Shown here: positions 1 to 6,168 of the stretch, piece after piece
Layout: every line of letters starts with the position of its first letter
Position numbering within the stretch: position 1 is the first letter of the stretch
Origin: Candidatus Latescibacterota bacterium
GTDB lineage: Bacteria; Latescibacterota; UBA2968; UBA8231
Assembly: GCA_003529325.1 (NCBI GenBank)
Contig: DPVW01000288.1
Span: 5,454-13,057, forward strand
Length of the DNA: 7,604 nucleotides
Direction: 5' to 3'
Notes under the pieces: model-generated
Seen by the model: the letters and a program-made list of their open reading frames with translations, nothing else
Database searches by the model: none
Told to the model about the DNA's origin: nothing
Translations under genes and position numbers: made by a program

Positions 1-2
1 CG

Positions 3-455
3 GGTGGCGACGTACTGTTCCGGCGGGGCCACGCAAAACTCGCCGAACTGACTGGTAACTATATCGAGTCCACGAGGACAGAGTTCATCTTCGAACAGAG
101 TGGGCGGGTCCCCGTTCGGGAGAATTTCGAAACCGTGGAATTCAAGCGAGAGGAACTTGAGGGTGGTGGGGTGCGATATACGACAATGGGCATGCCACTG
201 ATTCAATTCGTAAGACGCGTCTGGTGGAATTCGACTGACAATCAAGCAAGGGTGGTCATCTGGCCAGCCGATGCACTTCAAGGCGGCAAGGTGGTGTCCG
301 ATACGTCCGATCCGTGGTCACAACAGGTAGATGCAGACTTTACCACCGACGGGACGTGGGAGAACAACGCCGCCTTTCTGCGGGAGAATTTCGGTCTGAC
401 GTACACGACCCGGGAGAGAATGAGCAGAGATCGATATGTCGAATTGTCACAGTAG
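3..455 (+). CDS. C-terminal part of an unrecognised protein (5' end outside window)
   Basis: The frame is open from base 3 and ends at TAG 453-455, giving about 150 residues. There is a GTG at 135, but the frame is open before it and reads sensibly there (for example GGDVLFRRGHAKLAEL), so the gene very probably begins left of the window. The tail is soluble and rich in charged residues and tryptophan (VRRVWWNST, WENNAAFLREN). It has no membrane segment and no metal or nucleotide motif that I recognise. I cannot assign a family. It converges on the minus-strand dimethylformamidase-like gene with only three bases (456-458) between the two stop codons, so there is no room for a separate terminator. 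Reading frame confidence is good; function is unknown. Confidence 0.7.
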   Translation, partial: GGDVLFRRGHAKLAELTGNYIESTRTEFIFEQSGRVPVRENFETVEFKREELEGGGVRYTTMGMPLIQFVRRVWWNSTDNQARVVIWPADALQGGKVVSDTSDPWSQQVDADFTTDGTWENNAAFLRENFGLTYTTRERMSRDRYVELSQ

Positions 456-458
456 CGT

Positions 459-1823
459 CTAGCAACCGAGGCGGTTGAGGACATTGCGTGTGATCTGCGA
501 TACCGCGCCGGCGTCCCGGTACAGACCATGGGCCCATTCGATGGTGGCGGCGGTGAACACCGTCCCCGGAAATTCGGTCTCGTTGATGGCGACGGTACTG
601 TAGAACCGCTCCTGGTGGATGCCCAGATCTAGATTGAGGCCAGCGTCGACGGCATCGGCAAGGGCGAGAATGTGATATTGGGGGCTGATGCCATCGTCGC
701 CGGTGAAATGGGGTCGGCCCTCAACAAACGCCAGATCGCCACCGTCACATTCGACACCGACGATGGAGTCGTCCCGACCGAACTCCGCACCCTCGGCTAA
801 GCCAGTATGCTCAAAAGCCCAGTGGTCGGGGTCGGTGACGCGATAGAAACCGTATTCTCCGGTGGTTGGCGCAAGGAATGTCCCTGGTACTTCTGTCTTG
901 GCATTCACGGCCGCCGTGTAGGACACACCGATGGTCTTCTGCCGCAACGCGTCGATGGCACAAAGAAAGGAAGTCGTCGGATCGTCGACTGTACCCAGGG
1001 GATTTTCGTGGTAGCGGGTCTTGGCGCAGTAAAGTTGGCGGCCATCGGCTCGGGTTTCGACTTGATGCCAGAATGCGTTGCCCGCAAAAACCATCAAGTT
1101 TCCGCCGCGCTGCACGAAATGCTGCAGCTGTTCGCACTCCCTTCGACTGGTGTACTCGCCGTGTGCGATGCGCAGATGGGCGCGATAGGAGTCGAGCAGA
1201 TCGGGCTCGGCGTCGTGGTCGGCGTTGACGCAATAGTCGACCTCGTACCCCTCGGCGTGCAGCCACGAGGTGAAGAACTGATCCCAGGCGTAGAAACCAC
1301 CCATAAAGTCCGGCTGCAGGGGCCGCTCGAAAGATAACAGCTCGCTGTGCTCCCGGTTCGTTGACAGGTAGGGGAACAGACACTTCCCGCCGACGGGATT
1401 GTAGGCGTTGTAGGTATTGGTTTCGATGGTCAGCAGCAACGGAGCATTCGGCGTTCTGGGGCGGACGACGAAGAGGATTTCCCGCATGCCCTGGCCCGTG
1501 GCGAAGCTGGCGATGTAGACGCCACTTTCCCATTCGTGGGGCACACGAAAGGTGAAACTTTCCGCCCAGTCGAAACCGTCCCGATATCCTGCCTCGGGCA
1601 CCTTCTGCAACTTGCCCTGGAGACCGACGATGTGCCGTACGACCCGCCGACTGGCACCCTCGTGAAAGATGAAGATGTCGTAGTAGGATCGTGAGTTGGA
1701 GATGTGTAAGGTGAGGGGATCGCCCTGCCGCACACTCATGCGGTTGGCGTACCCTCCCTCGCACAATTTCCAGTAGCGGGTCGCGTCCGCCTCGTAGTGG
1801 GCGAAGATGTGCTCGCGCTTCAC
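459..1823 (-). CDS. N,N-dimethylformamidase large-subunit-like protein
   Basis: The product is 454 residues from a GTG start at 1823; no ATG lies in frame upstream before the previous gene. It resembles the C-terminal catalytic domain of the N,N-dimethylformamidase large subunit, an iron amidohydrolase. Recognisable blocks are TYNAYNPVGGKCLF (138-150), FERPLQPDF (165-173), WLHAEGYEVDYCVNADHD (187-204), AHGEYTSRRECEQL (220-233), a GGNLMVFAGNAFWHQVE block (240-256) and GRDDSIVGVECDGGD (349-363). The known enzyme binds iron through two Tyr and one Glu. Y224 of HGEY and E358 of GVECDG are candidate ligands only, since no alignment was possible. The classical subunit is about 760 residues, so this is a stand-alone domain. 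It follows the dioxygenase gene by 13 bases with only a weak GAG-type ribosome site, suggesting co-transcription. It could hydrolyse another formamide or amide, or bind carbohydrate; substrate is unknown. Confidence 0.75.
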   Translation of the reverse strand: MKREHIFAHYEADATRYWKLCEGGYANRMSVRQGDPLTLHISNSRSYYDIFIFHEGASRRVVRHIVGLQGKLQKVPEAGYRDGFDWAESFTFRVPHEWESGVYIASFATGQGMREILFVVRPRTPNAPLLLTIETNTYNAYNPVGGKCLFPYLSTNREHSELLSFERPLQPDFMGGFYAWDQFFTSWLHAEGYEVDYCVNADHDAEPDLLDSYRAHLRIAHGEYTSRRECEQLQHFVQRGGNLMVFAGNAFWHQVETRADGRQLYCAKTRYHENPLGTVDDPTTSFLCAIDALRQKTIGVSYTAAVNAKTEVPGTFLAPTTGEYGFYRVTDPDHWAFEHTGLAEGAEFGRDDSIVGVECDGGDLAFVEGRPHFTGDDGISPQYHILALADAVDAGLNLDLGIHQERFYSTVAINETEFPGTVFTAATIEWAHGLYRDAGAVSQITRNVLNRLGC

Positions 1824-1836
1824 GGTTTGAAGACTC

Positions 1837-2625
1837 TCATGAGTCCAGCACGAGCGCCTGGGACCAGCGTTGACCGCGCTCGCTCAACTGTTCGTATAGC
1901 CCTCGGGGAATGCAGGGATCGACACCGGGCCGGCGAAACCAGGGGGCATAATAACCGACACTCGTCATCACCCGGGTTTCCTGCGAGAGGTTGGCGGTGC
2001 CACCATGCCAGGTGCGTACGTCGCGGATCAGCGCAGCACCAGCAGGGGCGCGCACGATGGACTGCCGCATCCACTCCGGTTCGTCCTCCAGTTTTGGCGG
2101 TGGCTGGCGGTTGCGCTGAGTACAAGGGATAAACCGTGTGGCACCATTTTCACGGCGGAAGTCGACCATGGGATAGTTGACGACGATGAAGGGTGTCGGC
2201 AGGTCGGCAGTCACCGTGCGACCTTGTGGATCGTGCAGGAACTCCCCTATGTCGCCGTGCAGATGCTGGATCCGAGCCCCAGGCAAGCTGTAGTCACCGC
2301 CTCCGCCGCTACAGGTAAGATCATCGCTGTCCCAGATGGCGGTGACCACGTCCAGCACAGGCGGCAGGTCGACGAGTTGTGTCCATTCCGGATGCTGAAT
2401 CTGCTGACCAAAGCTGTACCGGGCGTAGCCTCGATTGGCCTTGTCCAGGGCGATGGCAGCTGTCTGCTCCGCCACCACACGGTCGGCGCCTTGCCGAGCA
2501 AACTGCAGTTGATCCGCTGTCAGCGCATCGGCGAGCAGGACAAAACCATCGCGGTGAAACAGGGAGACCGCACGCGCCACATCACCCGCGGCAACAACCT
2601 CGAAATCGGCTCTGGCTTCCTGCAT
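1837..2625 (-). CDS. Phytanoyl-CoA dioxygenase (PhyH) family Fe(II)/2-oxoglutarate dioxygenase
   Basis: 262 residues from ATG 2625-2623. A TTG directly before it (2628-2626) would add one residue, but the ATG has GGAG five bases upstream and overlaps the previous gene's TGA by one base (TGATG), so I chose the ATG. The PhyH fold is shown by an N-terminal FHRDGFVLLADALTADQL block (about 23-40), the HxD iron motif H123-G-D125 in QHLHGDIGEF, the central NGATRFIPCT block (160-169, the family's N-G-x-x-R-x-x-P pattern), the distal H207 in RTWHGG, and R218 eleven residues later for the 2-oxoglutarate carboxylate. All catalytic residues are present and length is typical. The family hydroxylates varied small molecules using oxygen and 2-oxoglutarate, releasing succinate and CO2. 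The substrate here is unknown, and it need not be an acyl-CoA. Confidence 0.88.
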   Translation of the reverse strand: MQEARADFEVVAAGDVARAVSLFHRDGFVLLADALTADQLQFARQGADRVVAEQTAAIALDKANRGYARYSFGQQIQHPEWTQLVDLPPVLDVVTAIWDSDDLTCSGGGGDYSLPGARIQHLHGDIGEFLHDPQGRTVTADLPTPFIVVNYPMVDFRRENGATRFIPCTQRNRQPPPKLEDEPEWMRQSIVRAPAGAALIRDVRTWHGGTANLSQETRVMTSVGYYAPWFRRPGVDPCIPRGLYEQLSERGQRWSQALVLDS

Positions 2626-3182
2626 CAAGGCTCCATCTCTGACTTATGTCGCGGGTCGAGGTAGTCGTGGGTGATGACGGCGAAGCCTTCCGCGTAGCTG
2701 CACTGCATATGGAAAGCGCCATCGTAGGACAGTGGTTGGAGTCCGCTCAGATCTCGGGCGTCGGAGGGGGCAAAACGAACCGAACCTTGGCCACGTCGGC
2801 ACCACGCGACCTGCAGATCCAGGGTCGCGGGTGCGCCATCGATCTGAGCTGAATGTCGGCGAGAAATCTGGGTGTACCGTAAATCTCGCGCTCGGCGGCG
2901 ATACCGGCGGGACCATTGTGCCACACGTGCGAGCAATACCGGCCCGACTGGTCGCCGAAGGTGCAGGCCGGCTGCACCACCGCTTCGTCGAAGGCACCGT
3001 AAGCGCTGCATCGGGGGACCTGGATTCCCATGGCGACACCGTCCGTCCGGCACCGGCAGCAGAGGCTCCGGCAGCAGCGGGGCCATGGCGGTTGGATCCG
3101 CGCGAAAGAACACCAACTGGAAGAAGACATCTTCGTATTGCGCCGGAAGCTGCGGGTAGAAGGGGCTGTCGAAGGGGATCAT
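2625..3182 (-). pseudogene. Acetoacetate decarboxylase-like gene, frameshifted and internally shortened
   Basis: From ATG 3182 the frame reads MIPFDSPFYPQLPAQYEDVF then LLPEPLLPVPDG, the typical N-terminus of the acetoacetate decarboxylase superfamily. It then leaves frame at a GGACGGAC tandem repeat near 3019-3026. Removing one GGAC copy restores the next block in the second frame: DGVAMGIQVPRCSAYGAFDE, then GRYCSHVWHN and EREIYGTPRFLADIQL. That frame stops at a TGA near 2748, while the first frame resumes with LQPLSYDGAFHMQCSYAEGF and AVITHDYLD up to TGA 2627-2625. The reconstruction is about 185 residues against about 244 for the clostridial enzyme. The missing piece corresponds to the middle of the C-terminal half, so one out-of-frame deletion could explain both the shortness and the frame return. 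The catalytic P-K-K is P-R-F here, so the ancestor was probably not a classical decarboxylase. Upstream bases GTGGGG could serve as a weak ribosome site. Confidence 0.75.
2631..2634 (-). promoter_or_regulatory. Ribosome binding site of the 1837-2625 dioxygenase
   Basis: Reads GGAG on the minus strand, five bases before ATG 2625. It lies inside the last codons of the broken decarboxylase-like gene. Together with the TGATG overlap it decides the ATG over the adjacent TTG start, and it would let the dioxygenase be translated even though the upstream frame is broken. Confidence 0.6.
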
Positions 3183-3244
3183 TGGTCGTACCCCACGATT
3201 CGGCCAAGGTTGCGTCGAGGCAACCGGCCTGGTGTCTGTGCTGA

Positions 3245-3722
3245 CTCCGGTGCCCGCAGTCGGACACGTTCGATCCAGCATGTTTCCGCGTCGTCAACGG
3301 CAGCGACACCGTGTGTCTCTTCGGCGTGCTGATGCTCCCCCAACAGACGTAGGTGAAGCTCATCATCTGCGCCGAGCAGACGCACCGCGTCGATGAGCAG
3401 CTGCGGGGTCATACCACCCGCCTGCCGCAGATGCCAGCCATTCTGCTCGACTTCGGCTTCATCTCTTCTGACGCCCGCGGTGTATGCACTCTGCGGAAAA
3501 CAACCTGGTTCGGTCATGGCCGGACGATCAACTCGGAGTTTTCCGTCTGGCGGGGGGTGGTTGACGGTCAGGCGAAAAATCGGCACGCTGGCATTCGACA
3601 ACCCCGAAGTCCACTTCATCCCCATGCTCAACTCGACGGGATACGCCAATATCGGCTCATCGACCCTGCGCGACCATGTCATCACCTTCGATCACAAGAA
3701 TGGCCTGATCGCTTTCAGATGA
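3245..3722 (+). pseudogene. Aspartic-peptidase-like gene remnant with stop and frameshift
   Basis: On the plus strand one frame reads from GTG 3353 through MPAILLDFGFISSDARGV, TWFGHGRTINSEFSVWRG and VVDGQAK to a run of five A (3575-3579). Skipping one A joins it to IGTLAFDNPEVHFIPMLN and YANIGSSTLRDHVITFDHKN ending at TGA 3720-3722, about 122 residues in all. The NIGSSTLRDHVITFD block matches the C-terminal flap of retropepsin-like (clan AA) peptidases. LLDFG about 66 residues earlier sits where D-T/S-G is expected; this placement is an inference. The same frame continues left past an in-frame TAG (3350-3352) to a TGA at 3242 with the same codon bias. Hand counts for 3182-3412 give GC1/GC2/GC3 near 64/44/80 percent in this frame, as expected for coding here. 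It opposes and interrupts the minus-strand cluster, and its stop overlaps the amidohydrolase stop by eight bases. Confidence 0.55.
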
Positions 3723-4608
3723 CGGGCAGGCGGAGGAATCGTCGCGCTGTATCGCCAAGGATGGCCTGCCGCTGAGGTTGAGACAACTCTGGCAGCAGTT
3801 CGTCCACCACGCCAAGGGCGCGGCCATAGCCCGGTTCTTCGACGATCCAGGGAAAGTCGCTCGCCCACATGAGCCGGTCGGCGCCGAATTCGCGCAACAG
3901 TGTCTGCTGCCAGGGCGCCGTGTCATCGTAGGGCCAGTCTTGCCGTGAGAAGGCATACTGACCCGACAGATGGACGCAGACATTCTCGTATTGGTATAAC
4001 CGCAATGTCGAATAGCGGGTGACCGGTGGCAGTGTCATGGCCACGTGTGGTCGGTGTTCGTCGTCCCACGAAAGGGCGCCGTCGCCGACGCAGACCATAA
4101 GATGGTTGAAGAGGACGCGTACCTGGGGGAAGGCGTCGATGAGAAAGGCGAGAATGGGACTGTCCGCGGCGCGGGGGTAGAGCCAGAGGACGTAGTCCTT
4201 TTCGGCGGCATGTTGCCAGATCTCAAAAGTAGAGCTGGCGCGCAGATCGATCGGTTGCAGGGGATCGAATGGGCCACCCAGGTTGCGCAGACGGAAGCCG
4301 ATGATGTCACCATCGTCGGCGAGCTGGTCCATGTGTTGTGCCGGATTGCTGCAGTCAGACGGGATCAGGGCGATGCCACGGAAGCGATCAGGGTGCGCTG
4401 CCAGGCAGTGCAGCAGATATGCATGGTGCTCGAGGGCGGTACCACCGGTCTGCACGAGAATGGCCTGGTCGACATCGTCGACTTGCATCTGCTCGAGCAG
4501 CAGTTCGACGGGGGCCTCGCGATCGGCGGGCATGCCCTCACTGACGAGGCGGGGAAACTCCGAACTGGGACGGGTGAAGACGTGGACATGGGCGTCGACG
4601 TGAGCCAT
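3715..4608 (-). CDS. Amidohydrolase family protein (Amidohydro_2, TIM barrel)
   Basis: 297 residues from ATG 4608-4606. The N-terminus carries the metal-binding D5-A-H7-V-H9 motif, the middle has LFNHL (H169) where this family has its barrel histidine, and the C-terminal part has RLMWASDFPW with the catalytic aspartate D251. No signal peptide or membrane segment is visible. This is the family of 2-pyrone-4,6-dicarboxylate lactonase and aminocarboxymuconate-semialdehyde decarboxylase-type enzymes, which hydrolyse lactones or amides or decarboxylate using one metal ion. The length is usual and all key residues are present. Its ATG overlaps the TGA of the upstream dioxygenase by one base (TGATG). 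No clear Shine-Dalgarno stretch precedes it, so translation is probably coupled. The pairing suggests it acts on the product of that dioxygenase; the substrate is unknown. Confidence 0.85.
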   Translation of the reverse strand: MAHVDAHVHVFTRPSSEFPRLVSEGMPADREAPVELLLEQMQVDDVDQAILVQTGGTALEHHAYLLHCLAAHPDRFRGIALIPSDCSNPAQHMDQLADDGDIIGFRLRNLGGPFDPLQPIDLRASSTFEIWQHAAEKDYVLWLYPRAADSPILAFLIDAFPQVRVLFNHLMVCVGDGALSWDDEHRPHVAMTLPPVTRYSTLRLYQYENVCVHLSGQYAFSRQDWPYDDTAPWQQTLLREFGADRLMWASDFPWIVEEPGYGRALGVVDELLPELSQPQRQAILGDTARRFLRLPVI

Positions 4609-5339
4609 CAGGAATCGCGGGTCCGCTGTTCGAGACCGAACAGTTGTCGTCGTGCCGGTGTTTGCAGTCGATCAGCGATCCCGGCGTAACGGTCGGCGTC
4701 GACTCTGCCCTCCGTCCACTTCTCATAGATCAGGATGATCGATTTTCTTGGCTGCGTCGTCGAGTTGATCATGGACGTGTGCCAGCCATAGGAGTTGAAC
4801 AGGATCGCCGTGCCTGCCTTGCCTGGAAAGATCTTACGCCCAGGCATGTCCTCCAGCCGCCGCACATGAGGGTAGGGGCCGGCGCCAGGCTTGTGACTTT
4901 TCGGCACGAAACAGAATGGGCCCTGATCCGGGGCAACGTCATCGACGTAGATCTGGACTTTGATGTGCAGCGGATTGGTATGGGGCACGTCCGGGTGCCA
5001 ACCGACATAACTGATCGGGCTGGGTGGCAACAGGCGCACCTGTGGCCCCAACAGGATCAGATCGTCATCGGTGAAGTCCATGAGCAGGCCATACCAGCTT
5101 GGATGATCGATCAGATCGATGAAGGCATCGTCGCGCTCCAAGGGCGAAGGGATGTCGAAAAATGCCGCGGGTTGTGTGCCCCTGTTTATGCCGTCGAGCC
5201 AATCTGCCTTGCTCCCTTGGGCACAACGGTCAAAGGCGGCCTGTAGCCGCAACAGGTCGTCGTCGACCATTGCCTCGTCAAGCACAACATACCCCTCGTC
5301 GAGAAACTGACGGCGCTGTTCGGGTGTTGGTCTGATCAT
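4608..5339 (-). CDS. Phytanoyl-CoA dioxygenase (PhyH) family Fe(II)/2-oxoglutarate dioxygenase, second copy
   Basis: 243 residues from ATG 5339-5337. An in-frame start at 5429 would add 30 residues, but these fall in the divergent intergenic region and do not resemble the family. The chosen ATG has GGAG six bases upstream, and the protein then starts as the family does (MIRPTPEQRRQFLDEGYVVL). Iron ligands are H115 and D117 in VGWHPDVPH and H187 in SYGWHTSM. R198 eleven residues later would hold 2-oxoglutarate. QGPFCFVPKSHKPG (139-152) is the family's G-P-x-x-x-x-P-x-S-H block. It is clearly diverged from the dioxygenase at 1837-2625, so the two are unlikely to be a recent duplication and may act on different substrates or different steps. 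It is the first gene of the minus-strand run and is coupled to the amidohydrolase. Confidence 0.87.
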   Translation of the reverse strand: MIRPTPEQRRQFLDEGYVVLDEAMVDDDLLRLQAAFDRCAQGSKADWLDGINRGTQPAAFFDIPSPLERDDAFIDLIDHPSWYGLLMDFTDDDLILLGPQVRLLPPSPISYVGWHPDVPHTNPLHIKVQIYVDDVAPDQGPFCFVPKSHKPGAGPYPHVRRLEDMPGRKIFPGKAGTAILFNSYGWHTSMINSTTQPRKSIILIYEKWTEGRVDADRYAGIADRLQTPARRQLFGLEQRTRDS

Positions 5340-5345
5340 CCTCCG

Positions 5346-5349
5346 CTCC
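5346..5349 (-). promoter_or_regulatory. Ribosome binding site of the 4608-5339 dioxygenase
   Basis: Minus strand reads GGAG with six bases to ATG 5339. A second GGAGG (5344-5340) abuts the ATG and is too close to be the main site. This supports the short start rather than the 5429 start. Confidence 0.6.
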
Positions 5350-5376
5350 GGAGTTCGTGCTCGAGTGCCGGGGGAG

Positions 5377-5405
5377 AAATAGCGACTAAAGTGAATGAGG
5401 GTCAA
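5377..5405 (-). promoter_or_regulatory. Candidate promoter of the minus-strand cluster
   Basis: On the minus strand TTGACC (5405-5400) is followed after 17 bases by CTATTT (5382-5377), a plausible -35 with a weak -10. It lies about 38 bases before the first dioxygenase ATG, in the only intergenic region upstream of the cluster. The -10 match is poor, so this is a suggestion only. Confidence 0.3.
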
Positions 5406-5442
5406 TGTTGCGAAAATGCCCGATGACACCTAGCCTGCAGTC

Positions 5443-6168
5443 ATGCCTGATGCAGGTCTCACGCCAGACACTTTCGACCCCGCCTTGTTCTGTCATGGGC
5501 GCCTGTTCTGGCGCCACGACGGTTCCGATTCGGCACGTTTTCCACCCGCACTGGCCTGGCGCCTCGTCGCCAGGGCAGCCGCGGGCTCAGATGGTCGATC
5601 CGTGCTCTGGGATCCCTTCTGTGGCACGGCACTGATTCCCTGCTTGGGGCGGCTCTTTTTCGCCGACGACTTTGCCGGGATTGTCGCTTCAGACATCGAT
5701 CCCGAGGCGGTGGCGTGCGCCCGACGCAATCTCGCCATGATGCAGGATCGGGCTGCCTTCGGCGAGCGCCGGCGTGCCGTCGAGGGGTTTCGTGGCCGCA
5801 ACAAGAAATCAGAAGCGAGGTGGGGGGCCGTGTCACAGTACATGGACCGAATCGAATCGCTGGTCGATGCGGCGGCGCACAAGTCTTGCCCGGTAACGAC
5901 CTGGTCTGTCTCAGCTGGCGAGCAATTTCCCGAGGCAGATCGGGTCGCTCTGATCACGGACCTTCCTTATGGCAACGCCAGTGTGCTGGTAGGGGATGGT
6001 CTGGTGGACATCATCGAATCGGTGCGCGCCAATCCGGGCGACCTGTCGATGGATCTGATCGCGACAAAACAGCAGGAACAAGAGCTCGTCAAACGCTTCG
6101 ATGACTTGCTGACAAGACCGATCCGCGGTGGCCGCGTGCAGATCATGTGGGATTCGCGATTCAGATAG
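5443..6168 (+). CDS. AviRa-like 23S rRNA methyltransferase family protein
   Basis: 241 residues from ATG 5443; no strong ribosome site precedes it. The N-terminus has FCHGRLFWRHDGS and FPPALAWRLVARA, followed by the S-adenosylmethionine-binding motif VLWDPFCGTALIPCLGRLFF (54-73). Next come the acidic strand IVASDIDPEAVACARRNLAM (80-99), a basic helix region with GERRRAVEGF and EARWGAVSQYMDRI, and the active-site motif ITDLPYGN (about 185-192). This order and length match AviRa, the 23S rRNA (guanine-N1) methyltransferase known from the avilamycin producer. There the first motif is D-P-C-C-G; here it is D-P-F-C-G. The D-L-P-Y-G motif stands in for the N/D-P-P-Y of related RNA methylases. Housekeeping or resistance-type rRNA methylation are both possible, as is another RNA target. 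It is divergent from the dioxygenase cluster, so a functional link is not implied. Confidence 0.72.
   Translation: MPDAGLTPDTFDPALFCHGRLFWRHDGSDSARFPPALAWRLVARAAAGSDGRSVLWDPFCGTALIPCLGRLFFADDFAGIVASDIDPEAVACARRNLAMMQDRAAFGERRRAVEGFRGRNKKSEARWGAVSQYMDRIESLVDAAAHKSCPVTTWSVSAGEQFPEADRVALITDLPYGNASVLVGDGLVDIIESVRANPGDLSMDLIATKQQEQELVKRFDDLLTRPIRGGRVQIMWDSRFR

Larger units (their letters stand above)
5340..5442. other. Divergent intergenic region
   Basis: 103 bases separate the start of the minus-strand dioxygenase from the ATG of the plus-strand methyltransferase. It must hold the promoters for both directions. Apart from the candidate TTGACC element and the GGAG ribosome site on the minus strand, I see no clear operator palindrome and no good Shine-Dalgarno before ATG 5443. 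Confidence 0.6.

Noticed and set aside
811..1764. 317-residue minus-strand open frame
   Set aside because: Arginine- and proline-rich shadow of the DMFase-like gene, which has clear family motifs in the other frame.
2005..2664. 219-residue plus-strand open frame
   Set aside because: Antisense shadow of the dioxygenase with all catalytic motifs intact on the minus strand.
2644..3366. 240-residue minus-strand open frame across the decarboxylase-like region
   Set aside because: It is the third frame of that region. It contains none of the family blocks, which lie in the other two frames.
3179..3685. 168-residue minus-strand open frame whose TGA overlaps the decarboxylase-like ATG (ATGA)
   Set aside because: Hand-counted codon positions over 3182-3412 give GC1 near 80 and GC3 near 64 percent in this frame, the reverse of real genes here, while the opposite strand in the same triplets gives GC3 near 80 and peptidase-like motifs. 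The overlap remains suggestive, so a homology search should decide.
4045..4689. 214-residue plus-strand open frame
   Set aside because: Antisense shadow of the amidohydrolase, no recognisable motif.
5340..5429. 30-residue N-terminal extension of the 4608-5339 dioxygenase
   Set aside because: Lies in the divergent intergenic region; the internal ATG has a good GGAG site and matches where the family begins.
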